Positions 7,273 to 13,927 of a stretch of 24,512 nucleotides of DNA are shown here, piece by piece (position 1 is the first letter of the stretch; every line of letters starts with the position of its first letter). The position numbers were made by a program, and so were the translations under genes. Source of the DNA: an uncultured Christensenellaceae bacterium (GTDB lineage: Bacteria > Bacillota > Clostridia > Christensenellales > UBA1242); assembly GCA_910587225.1 (NCBI GenBank), contig CAJULT010000013.1:1-24512 (forward strand), given 5' to 3'. The notes beneath the pieces are model-generated. The model worked only from the letters and a program-made list of their open reading frames with translations. It was not told the DNA's origin and made no database searches.

Positions 7273-7300
7273 CCCTTTTGTGGTGCTGTTAGCACTTTTT
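7262..7300 (+). terminator. Tandem hairpin terminator after yebC
   Basis: First hairpin AGGGCT-GCT-AGCCCT (7262-7276) overlaps the yebC stop and is followed by TTT. The second, GTGCT-GTT-AGCAC (7283-7295), is followed by TTTTT. Each stem is short, but the pair in series with U-runs makes termination likely. Confidence 0.7.
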
Positions 7301-7361
7301 GCTTGAATATATTTTTATAACAAGCCATTTTAAAACTTATATTTTCTTACAAGCTTTTTAT

Positions 7362-7393
7362 GCCTATTTCATTTGACAAAATAGGCGTTTTTT
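7362..7393 (+). terminator. Terminator hairpin that contains the ruvC -35 box
   Basis: Arms GCCTATTT (7362-7369) and AAATAGGC (7379-7386) enclose a nine-base loop and are followed by GTTTTTT. The loop and arm boundary contain TTGACA (7373-7378), the -35 of the ruvC promoter. The hairpin can only form in transcripts entering from upstream, because the predicted ruvC start is at or near 7408. Confidence 0.7.
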
Positions 7394-7401
7394 ATTAAAA
7401 T
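7373..7401 (+). promoter_or_regulatory. Promoter of ruvC-ruvA-ruvB
   Basis: Consensus TTGACA (7373-7378), 17-base spacer, TAAAAT (7396-7401). Only six bases separate the -10 from the ATG at 7408, so transcription should begin at or next to the start codon. Confidence 0.8.
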
Positions 7402-7407
7402 TAAACT

Positions 7408-7899
7408 ATGAGAATTTTAGGTATTGACCCGGGCTATGCAATCATTGGCTACGGAATAATCGACAAAGATCAAAATGGTATTGAGGTAGTTGACTATGGC
7501 GCTATTACCACACCAAAAGAGGACACAATGCCTGTGCGCCTGCAAAGCATTGAAGAAAGCCTTGATTATCTGTTCAAAAAATACAAGCCCGACGTTGTAG
7601 CAATAGAGGAGTTGTTCTATTTCAAAAACCAAAAAACAGTCATTCAAGTGGCGCAAGCTAGAGGAGTAACGCTGCTTGCCTGCCAAAAGTTCTGTGGGAA
7701 CATTTACGAGTATACGCCGCTTCAAATCAAACAAGCGCTTACTGGACACGGACGGGCAGAAAAGGCTCAAATTCAATATATGGTTAAGGCTATACTAAAC
7801 CTTAATGCAATTCCAAAGCCGGACGATGCGGCGGACGCGCTCGCTGTTGCAATTTGCCACAGCCAAACAAGTAGTGCACTTAACACAAACAAAGTTTAG
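7408..7899 (+). CDS. ruvC: Crossover junction endodeoxyribonuclease RuvC
   Basis: A 163-residue RNase H-fold resolvase. The catalytic acids are visible: Asp7 in ILGIDPG, Glu67 in VVAIEELFYF, and Asp140/Asp143 in PDDAADALAVAICH. RuvC cuts Holliday junctions symmetrically on the RuvAB complex during recombinational repair. It heads a unit with ruvA (eight bases later) and ruvB. The bases upstream of the ATG (TTAAACT) carry no Shine-Dalgarno, unlike ruvA and ruvB, and the -10 box is six bases away, so a leaderless message is likely. Confidence 0.97.
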   Translation: MRILGIDPGYAIIGYGIIDKDQNGIEVVDYGAITTPKEDTMPVRLQSIEESLDYLFKKYKPDVVAIEELFYFKNQKTVIQVAQARGVTLLACQKFCGNIYEYTPLQIKQALTGHGRAEKAQIQYMVKAILNLNAIPKPDDAADALAVAICHSQTSSALNTNKV

Positions 7900-7907
7900 G
7901 AGAAGTT

Positions 7908-8495
7908 ATGATTTCATTTTTGAAAGGTATAATTGAAGAAAAGCAGGAAGGGCTGCTTGTTATGGATGTCGGCGGGGTAGGCTATGAACTCGCAGTTTCA
8001 AACAACACACTCGTTTCTCTGCCTCACGTAGGAGAGGCGGCAAAGGTGCTTTGTTATATGGCAGTACGTGAGGACGGGGTGTTTCTATTTGGCTTTTCCA
8101 CGCAGGAAGAAAAAGAATTATTTTTAAAACTTATTACAGTCAGCGGAGTTGGACCAAAACTTGCAATTACCATTTTATCAGGGTTGAAATTAAGTGACCT
8201 TACAATTGCTATCAAGCGTGAAGATGTCAAACTGCTTTCAACAATTAAGGGACTTGGCAAAAAGACAGCTGAAAGACTTTGTCTTGAACTTAAAGATAAG
8301 CTTGACCTATTCGCAGCGCCTGAAACTTTAGATGCTGAGGTCATTGACGAAAGTGCAGTTCAAATGGCGTCTGATACATTGGTTGCTCTCGGTATAAGCA
8401 AAAATGAAGCTTATATGCTCGCACGCGCAAATGCAAGCGAGGGGGCAAGTGTTGAAGACATTATCGCAAAATCACTAAGGGGGTATAGAAGGTAA
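7908..8495 (+). CDS. ruvA: Holliday junction branch migration protein RuvA
   Basis: A 195-residue protein with the N-terminal OB domain (MISFLKGIIEEK, VGGVGYELAVS), the helix-hairpin-helix pair (SGVGPKLAITIL and IKGLGKKTAERL) and a C-terminal domain III that binds RuvB (DTLVALGISKNEAYMLA). RuvA tetramers clamp the four-way junction and load RuvB. The ribosome site TTAGGAGAAG is strong. The stop shares a base with the ruvB ATG. Confidence 0.97.
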   Translation: MISFLKGIIEEKQEGLLVMDVGGVGYELAVSNNTLVSLPHVGEAAKVLCYMAVREDGVFLFGFSTQEEKELFLKLITVSGVGPKLAITILSGLKLSDLTIAIKREDVKLLSTIKGLGKKTAERLCLELKDKLDLFAAPETLDAEVIDESAVQMASDTLVALGISKNEAYMLARANASEGASVEDIIAKSLRGYRR

Positions 8496-9493
8496 TGGAT
8501 GACAGATTTATAACCAGTACAAAGAATCTTACAGACGCCGAGATTGAAAACTCCCTTCGCCCAACCAGTTTTGACGAATATATGGGGCAGGACAAAGTTA
8601 AGCAGTCGCTGTCTGTTTATATTCAAGCAGCTAAGTCAAGAAAGGAAAGTCTTGACCACGTACTTTTATATGGGCCTCCGGGACTTGGCAAAACCACACT
8701 TTCACACATTATCGCAAACGAGCTTGGCAGCCAGTTTAAAGTGACCTCAGGTCCAGCCATTGAACATGCCGCTGACCTTGCAGCAATTCTTACAAACCTT
8801 AACCAAAATGATGTACTCTTCATTGACGAAATACACCGCCTTAACAAATCGGTAGAGGAAATTTTATATCCCGCTATGGAAGACTTCGCACTTGACTTTA
8901 TTGTAGGTAAAGGGCCATCTGCGCGCAATATGCGACTAAAAATAAAACCTTTCACACTTATTGGTGCAACCACCAGAGCAGGTATGCTAACAAATCCACT
9001 TCGTGACCGCTTTGGCATTATTTGCAGGCTTGAACTTTACGATGCCGCACAACTTCAAGTTATTATCAAGCGTTCAGCAAAAATACTCGGCATTGAAATT
9101 GACGAAGATGCCAGTCTTGAACTGGCGAAAAGAAGTCGTGGAACGCCTCGTATTGCAAACCGCCTTTTAAAACGTGTGCGCGACTATGCTGAAATTCAAG
9201 GTGAGGGGAAAATAACGAAAGCCATCGCTGATAAAACCTTAGATATTATGGAAATTGACGAACTCGGACTTGACCAAATAGACCGTAAAATTCTTTTGTC
9301 TATTATTGATAAATTCGGTGGCGGACCAGTAGGGCTTGACACACTTGCAGCTACAATCAGCGAGGATTCGACCACCATTGAAGATGTTTACGAACCATAT
9401 CTTTTGCAACTCGGTTTTATCTCTCGCACGCCTCGCGGCAGAGTAGCCACTGAGGCGGCTTATAAGCATTTAGGGAAAACTTTTGGAGAATAA
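8495..9493 (+). CDS. ruvB: Holliday junction branch migration ATPase RuvB
   Basis: A 332-residue AAA+ motor. It has Walker A GPPGLGKTT (Lys66), Walker B LFIDEIHRL (Asp111, Glu112), sensor 1 GATTRAG, an arginine finger in RDRFG, and the C-terminal winged helix with GGGPVGLDTLAATISED and GFISRTPRGR. RuvB rings drive branch migration with RuvA. Start overlaps the ruvA stop (TAATG), with AAGGGGGTATAGAAGG as ribosome site. An AT-rich hydrolase gene follows two bases after the stop, where queA usually sits. Confidence 0.98.
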   Translation: MDDRFITSTKNLTDAEIENSLRPTSFDEYMGQDKVKQSLSVYIQAAKSRKESLDHVLLYGPPGLGKTTLSHIIANELGSQFKVTSGPAIEHAADLAAILTNLNQNDVLFIDEIHRLNKSVEEILYPAMEDFALDFIVGKGPSARNMRLKIKPFTLIGATTRAGMLTNPLRDRFGIICRLELYDAAQLQVIIKRSAKILGIEIDEDASLELAKRSRGTPRIANRLLKRVRDYAEIQGEGKITKAIADKTLDIMEIDELGLDQIDRKILLSIIDKFGGGPVGLDTLAATISEDSTTIEDVYEPYLLQLGFISRTPRGRVATEAAYKHLGKTFGE

Positions 9494-9495
9494 AT

Positions 9496-10032
9496 ATGAA
9501 AATTGTGATTTTTTACGGCACTGGCTGCGATGCAAAAACTGCTTGGCTACCATGGTTAAAAAATGAACTAAATAAAAGAAAAATTGATTGTTTAATTCCT
9601 AAGTTGCCAACTCCAAAAAATCAAACATTTATAAATTGGGCTAAGCTCATAAATTCAATAAAAATAGATGAGCAAGACTGCGTCATAGGGTGGTCTACTG
9701 GTGCAATTTTTGCTGTAAGATATTTATATGAAAACAATATTCATATTAAAAAACTGGTTCTTGTAAGTGGCTTTAACAACTACAAAGGAACAGTTCCAGA
9801 AGTTGATAAAATCAATAAGGACTTTTTTATGAAAGATTTATCAATTGCAAGTAAAGTCGCGGATGAAATCATTTGCATTAAAAGTGATAATGACCCATTT
9901 ATTACGCAAGAGGCTTTAACCAATTTTGCAATACAACTCAATGCAAAAATCATAAATATTGAAGCTGGCGGGCATTTCAACTTTGCAGCTGGTTATGATA
10001 AGTTTCCTAAGCTACTTGAAACATTATTATAA
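9496..10032 (+). CDS. RBBP9/YdeN-like alpha/beta serine hydrolase
   Basis: A 178-residue small alpha/beta hydrolase of the RBBP9/YdeN type (PF06821). The nucleophile elbow is CVIGWSTGA with Ser67; Asp133 (SDNDPF) and His160 (GGHFN) complete the triad. The opening IFYGTGCDAKTAWLPWL matches the family's 'HG..g....W.pWl' start. The substrate is unknown. It is transcribed with ruvB (ribosome site GGAGAATAAAT inside the ruvB end) and has its own strong terminator. Bases 9541-9660 contain 33 G+C of 120, against 57 of 120 in ruvB at 8641-8760, so recent acquisition is plausible. Confidence 0.88.
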   Translation: MKIVIFYGTGCDAKTAWLPWLKNELNKRKIDCLIPKLPTPKNQTFINWAKLINSIKIDEQDCVIGWSTGAIFAVRYLYENNIHIKKLVLVSGFNNYKGTVPEVDKINKDFFMKDLSIASKVADEIICIKSDNDPFITQEALTNFAIQLNAKIINIEAGGHFNFAAGYDKFPKLLETLL

Positions 10033-10038
10033 ACTTTC

Positions 10039-10065
10039 AAACAGGCAATTGCCTGTTTTTATTTT
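10039..10065 (+). terminator. Intrinsic terminator of the ruv unit
   Basis: Palindrome with arms AAACAGGC (10039-10046) and GCCTGTTT (10051-10058) around AATT, followed by TTATTTT. It stands seven bases after the hydrolase stop and directly abuts the queA -35 box. Confidence 0.9.
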
Positions 10066-10092
10066 ACAAATAAAAATCGATTGTGATATAAT
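10063..10092 (+). promoter_or_regulatory. Promoter of queA-tgt (extended -10)
   Basis: TTTACA (10063-10068), an 18-base spacer and a perfect TATAAT (10087-10092) with the extended TG element (TGA-TATAAT). Seven bases separate the -10 from the queA ATG at 10100. Confidence 0.82.
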
Positions 10093-10099
10093 CATAATC

Positions 10100-11137
10100 A
10101 TGAAAGACTTACTACTAAAAAGCAGTTATTATTATGACCTGCCGGAAGAACTTATTGCACAAACGCCTATAGAGCCGCGCGACCACTCGCGACTTCTTGT
10201 TTATCATGGAAAAGAAAAGAAAATTGAGCATAAGCATTTTTATAATATTATCGACTATCTCAAAGCAGGGGACGTCCTCGTTTTAAATAACACTAGGGTG
10301 CTGCCTGCAAGGCTTTATGGATATAAAGATACCGGAGCTAAAATTGAAATACTTCTTCAAAAACGGCTAGACCTTAAAAGGTGGGAGGTAATAGCAAGGC
10401 CTTTTAAGAGGTTAAACGAAGAGACAAAAGTGACTTTTAGTGAAACGCTTTCATGCACCATTGAAAGAAAAATGGACTATGGTAGCTGCATAATCGAATT
10501 TGAATTTGATGGCGTATTTGAACATCGCCTTAGCGAAGTCGGCACTATGCCACTTCCACCATACATACATGAAAAGCTTAAAGATAAAGAACGTTATCAA
10601 ACTGTCTATTCCAAAGTAGAAGGTTCAAGCGCTGCGCCAACAGCAGGTCTACATTTCACACCAGAGCTGCTTCAAAAAATCAAAGACAAAGGCGTTGAAA
10701 TTGTCGAAGTTTTGCTTAATGTGGGACTTGGTACTTTCAGACCAGTTAAAGAAGATAATATTTTGCAGCACGAAATGCATAGCGAACATATCGAAATGAC
10801 TGCCGAAAATGCTGATGCGCTCAACAAGGCAAAGCGCGAGGGGAGAAGGATAATTGCGGTTGGAACAACAAGCGTCCGTGTACTTGAAAGCTGCGCAAAT
10901 GAAAAAGGACAGATTTCGCCACAAAAGCGGGACACCAACATTTTCATATATCCCGGCTATAAATTTAAGTTTGTGGACGGACTTATTACAAATTTCCACC
11001 TGCCTGAAAGTACGCTTATAATGCTTGTATCGGCCTTTATAGGCTATGACGACACAATGGAAATCTATAAAACCGCAGTAGAAGAAAAATACCGCTTTTT
11101 CAGTTTCGGCGATAGCATGCTGCTACTTAAAGATTAG
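10100..11137 (+). CDS. queA: S-adenosylmethionine:tRNA ribosyltransferase-isomerase QueA
   Basis: A 345-residue QueA, which transfers the ribosyl group of S-adenosylmethionine to preQ1 in tRNA, making epoxyqueuosine. Family blocks are YYDLPEELIAQTPIEPRDHS, LNNTRVLPARLYG, APTAGLHFTPELL, VGLGTFRPV and NFHLPESTLIMLVSAF. The frame is open to 9959, but the extra 47 codons read through the preceding gene's end, its terminator and the promoter. ATG 10100 is therefore the start and also fits the family's N-terminus. No Shine-Dalgarno precedes it. tgt, the previous step of the pathway, follows 50 bases later. Confidence 0.96.
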   Translation: MKDLLLKSSYYYDLPEELIAQTPIEPRDHSRLLVYHGKEKKIEHKHFYNIIDYLKAGDVLVLNNTRVLPARLYGYKDTGAKIEILLQKRLDLKRWEVIARPFKRLNEETKVTFSETLSCTIERKMDYGSCIIEFEFDGVFEHRLSEVGTMPLPPYIHEKLKDKERYQTVYSKVEGSSAAPTAGLHFTPELLQKIKDKGVEIVEVLLNVGLGTFRPVKEDNILQHEMHSEHIEMTAENADALNKAKREGRRIIAVGTTSVRVLESCANEKGQISPQKRDTNIFIYPGYKFKFVDGLITNFHLPESTLIMLVSAFIGYDDTMEIYKTAVEEKYRFFSFGDSMLLLKD

Positions 11138-11187
11138 CTACATATTGCAACTAATATGCAAATTAAAATACAAGATAAAGGATTTTT

Positions 11188-12324
11188 ATGGAAAAATTTA
11201 GTTTTGAACTGATAGCCGAAGACAAGCACACCGGCGCGCGTGCAGGGCTTTTTCATACGCCACATGGGGATATTGAAACGCCTATTTTTATGCCCGTTGG
11301 TACACAAGCAACCGTAAAAGGTTTGCGTCCAGAGGATTTGCATGATATGGGCGCGCAAATTATTTTATCTAACACATACCACTTACATTTAAGACCAGGG
11401 GAAGAAATTGTCAAGAAAGCAGGTGGGCTTCACAAATTTATGAATTGGGATAAACCTATTCTTACAGATAGCGGCGGCTTTCAGGTATTTAGCTTATCAG
11501 ATCTGCGCAAAGTCAACGACAATGGCGTTGAATTTAGATCACACCTTAGTGGCGAGAAACTTTTTATAACTCCCGAAAAAGATATGCAAATTCAAAATGA
11601 CCTAGGCGCAGATATAATTATGGCGTTTGACCAGTGTACAGATGCAAAAGAGGACGGAGGAGCAAGTTACGCAGAAGCACTTGAAGCCAAACGCAAAACA
11701 AAGTTATGGCTTGAACGCTGCTACAAAGCACACAACAACCCAAATCAAATGCTTTTCCCAATAGTTCAAGGAAATATTTATAAAGATTTGCGCGCGGGCT
11801 GCGTTGAAGACTGCTTACCTTATGCGAAATGCGGAATAGCAATAGGTGGATTATCAGTAGGTGAAGAGAAGAGTATAATGTATGACATTCTCGATTTCCT
11901 GCATCCACTTTTACCTAAAAATCAGCCTAGATATTTAATGGGGGTTGGCTCGCCAGACTGCCTTGTTGAAGGCTATGCAAGGGGAGTTGATATGATGGAT
12001 TGCGTTCTACCAACACGCATAGCGCGAAATGGAACTGCGTTTACATCAAAAGGTAAACTCGCAATTAAAAACGCCACCTTTAAAGAAGATTTTACTCCAA
12101 TTGAAGAGGGCTGCGACTGCTATGCTTGCAAGCACTACACGCGCGCCTATATTCGCCACCTAATAAATGCGGATGAAATGCTTGGGGCAGAATTATTGTC
12201 AATTCATAACCTGCATTTCCTTATCAAGCTAGCTCATACCTGCCGTGAGCATATAATAGCTGGCACTTTCAAAGATTTCCATGACAAGTTTATGGCTGAG
12301 TACAAAATAACAAATAGATTTTAG
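11188..12324 (+). CDS. tgt: Queuine/preQ1 tRNA-ribosyltransferase
   Basis: A 378-residue TIM-barrel transglycosylase that exchanges G34 for preQ1 in GUN-anticodon tRNAs. Asp94 in LTDSGGFQVFSL and the nucleophile Asp271 in VDMMDCVLPTR are present. The zinc site is Cys309, Cys311, Cys314 (GCDCYAC) and His340. The ribosome site is AAAGGA, eight bases ahead of the ATG. It follows queA in the usual order. I see no preQ1 riboswitch in the 50-base gap. yajC and secDF, which often follow tgt, are replaced by an amidotransferase-like gene. Confidence 0.97.
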   Translation: MEKFSFELIAEDKHTGARAGLFHTPHGDIETPIFMPVGTQATVKGLRPEDLHDMGAQIILSNTYHLHLRPGEEIVKKAGGLHKFMNWDKPILTDSGGFQVFSLSDLRKVNDNGVEFRSHLSGEKLFITPEKDMQIQNDLGADIIMAFDQCTDAKEDGGASYAEALEAKRKTKLWLERCYKAHNNPNQMLFPIVQGNIYKDLRAGCVEDCLPYAKCGIAIGGLSVGEEKSIMYDILDFLHPLLPKNQPRYLMGVGSPDCLVEGYARGVDMMDCVLPTRIARNGTAFTSKGKLAIKNATFKEDFTPIEEGCDCYACKHYTRAYIRHLINADEMLGAELLSIHNLHFLIKLAHTCREHIIAGTFKDFHDKFMAEYKITNRF

Positions 12325-12333
12325 GAGAACTGC

Positions 12334-13029
12334 ATGAAACCAATAATAGGCATTGTCGCAAAATATATTGAAAAAACTGATAAAAGACAAGAAGCTTTAA
12401 TTAGAGATGAATTAAAAAATGCTATACTTGATAATGGAGGGATTCCTATCGGTATACTTCCAGCCGAAACTGAAGTTCAATTTACACCTATAGGCAAAGA
12501 TAATTGGAAGCCTTACCTTAGCAAACAACAAAAAGATAATTTGAAACAGCAACTTGCTCTATGCAGTGGAATAATTTTACAAGGCGGAAAAGATTCACTC
12601 AAATATGAATCTTGGATAGCCAAATATTGCTACGATAATAACATTCCCACGTTTGGCATATGTGCTGGACAGAACGCAATGGTGCGAGCATTAAATGGAA
12701 CAACAAAAAAGGTTAATGATCCTGAAAAACATAGCCAGTATTGGAGTGATATTGTTCATGAAATAAAAATCAAACGCGACACTCAACTCTTCAAAATTAT
12801 TGGTAACGAAAAATTAGCCGTCAATTCAAGGCATAAAAAAGTAATCGATTTCTTGCCAAAAAATTTTACCATTTCAGCACTAGATGATGATGGAAATATT
12901 GAAGCAGTAGAGGACAATACCAAAAACTTCTATATAGCGCTCCGCTTTCATCCTGAAAGCTTATACAAAAAATATAAAATACATAATAAAATTTTTAAAG
13001 CCTTTATAGAAGCTTGCAAAAATAAATGA
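12334..13029 (+). CDS. Class I glutamine-amidotransferase-like hydrolase (peptidase C26 family)
   Basis: A 231-residue protein of the peptidase C26/gamma-glutamyl-GABA hydrolase group (PF07722). The nucleophile is Cys110 in TFGICAGQNA, and the remaining dyad is His206 and Glu208 in RFHPES. An LQGGKD loop and VNSRHKKV stretch match PuuD-like enzymes. Such enzymes hydrolyse gamma-glutamyl bonds; the substrate here is unknown and no putrescine pathway genes are nearby. It lies nine bases after tgt with a TTAGGAGAA ribosome site. The first part is very AT-rich (11 G+C of 60 at 12361-12420), unlike tgt. Confidence 0.87.
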   Translation: MKPIIGIVAKYIEKTDKRQEALIRDELKNAILDNGGIPIGILPAETEVQFTPIGKDNWKPYLSKQQKDNLKQQLALCSGIILQGGKDSLKYESWIAKYCYDNNIPTFGICAGQNAMVRALNGTTKKVNDPEKHSQYWSDIVHEIKIKRDTQLFKIIGNEKLAVNSRHKKVIDFLPKNFTISALDDDGNIEAVEDNTKNFYIALRFHPESLYKKYKIHNKIFKAFIEACKNK

Positions 13030-13036
13030 GGAATAT

Positions 13037-13774
13037 ATGGTAATTGAAGAGTTAAAAGATTTAGAATTCAAAAGTGAAAGTGACTACAAAAAATATGTAG
13101 GGCTTTTAAAGTCGCTTGCAAAAGACGAAAGCCAGTTCAATCGCGAAAGACACATAAACATTTTAAGAACAAAGCAGCATGTATATGGTCTTGTCATGAA
13201 AGATGTGCGCGCCATTGCCAAAGCCATTTCAAAAGGCAACTGGGCTGGCTTTTTAAAACTTGCAAAAGATGACAGCTATGAAGAGGTGCTTATTCAAGGA
13301 ATTGTTATTGCCTTAGTTAAAGACCTTGACAAGCAAATATCCTTATATGAACGCTGGGTGAAGAAAATTGATTGCTGGGCAAGCTGTGACAGTGTTTGCG
13401 GCTCTATGAAACTTCTTAAAAAGAGCAAGGACAAAGCAAAATACTTCAACTATTTTGCAAGCCTAGCTTTTTCAGGTAGAGAATTTGTTGCACGCTTCGG
13501 CATTATTACGCTTATGACGTGCTATATGGAAGAGGAGTGGATTGACGGAATTTATAATATCTGTCTCAATATTGAACACGAAGGCTATTATGTCAAAATG
13601 GCAGTCGCATGGCTTGTAAGCGAGGGCTTTGTAAAATTTAGAGATAAAACGCTAGGTTTGCTGGGGCAAAAAGGGCTTGACCCGTTTACACAAAACAAAG
13701 CCATTTCAAAATGCCGCGACAGCTTCCGCGTATCAAAAGAATATAAAGAATTATTGCTTAGATATAAAACATAA
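13037..13774 (+). CDS. AlkD-like DNA alkylation repair protein
   Basis: A 245-residue HEAT-like repeat protein of the AlkD family (PF08713). Characteristic stretches are GLVMKDVRAIAKAISKG, IDCWASCDSVCG, EFVARFGIITLMTCYM, GYYVKMAVAWLVSEGFVKF and FTQNKAISKCRDSFRVS. Known AlkD proteins excise positively charged alkyl bases such as 3- and 7-methylpurines without flipping them. It follows the C26-type gene by seven bases with a GAGGA ribosome site and closes the queA-tgt unit. No clear terminator follows; the inverted repeat around the rny promoter may serve. Confidence 0.93.
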   Translation: MVIEELKDLEFKSESDYKKYVGLLKSLAKDESQFNRERHINILRTKQHVYGLVMKDVRAIAKAISKGNWAGFLKLAKDDSYEEVLIQGIVIALVKDLDKQISLYERWVKKIDCWASCDSVCGSMKLLKKSKDKAKYFNYFASLAFSGREFVARFGIITLMTCYMEEEWIDGIYNICLNIEHEGYYVKMAVAWLVSEGFVKFRDKTLGLLGQKGLDPFTQNKAISKCRDSFRVSKEYKELLLRYKT

Positions 13775-13855
13775 TCACTATATATAGCATTTATGTATGC
13801 ATAATAGCCACAATATATTGATTTATTAAAAATCTAAAAAGCACTATAAAATTAT

Positions 13856-13885
13856 TTGACTTAAACTCGCTACTTAGTATATAAT
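13856..13885 (+). promoter_or_regulatory. Promoter of rny
   Basis: TTGACT (13856-13861), 18-base spacer, perfect TATAAT (13880-13885). The predicted start near 13892 leaves a leader of about 35 bases with AAAAGGGG before the ATG. Confidence 0.8.
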
Positions 13886-13900
13886 TAAGGTAGCGAGTTT
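13863..13900. repeat. 11-bp inverted repeat flanking the rny -10 box
   Basis: Perfect arms AAACTCGCTAC (13863-13873) and GTAGCGAGTTT (13890-13900) separated by 16 bases that contain the TATAAT. The right arm is followed by TATTCG. It could act as a terminator for read-through from the AlkD-like gene, or as a two-half-site operator; the left arm is upstream of the predicted start and so absent from the rny message. Confidence 0.75.
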
Positions 13901-13927
13901 TATTCGCAAATTAAAAGGGGAAAAAGT

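Noticed and set aside
9959..10099. A 47-codon N-terminal extension of queA
   Set aside because: It runs through the hydrolase gene's end, a strong terminator and the promoter, and the family's N-terminus begins at ATG 10100.
11138..11187. preQ1 riboswitch before tgt
   Set aside because: The 50-base gap has only a weak CATATT/AATATG repeat and lacks the preQ1 aptamer's conserved stem and A-rich tail.
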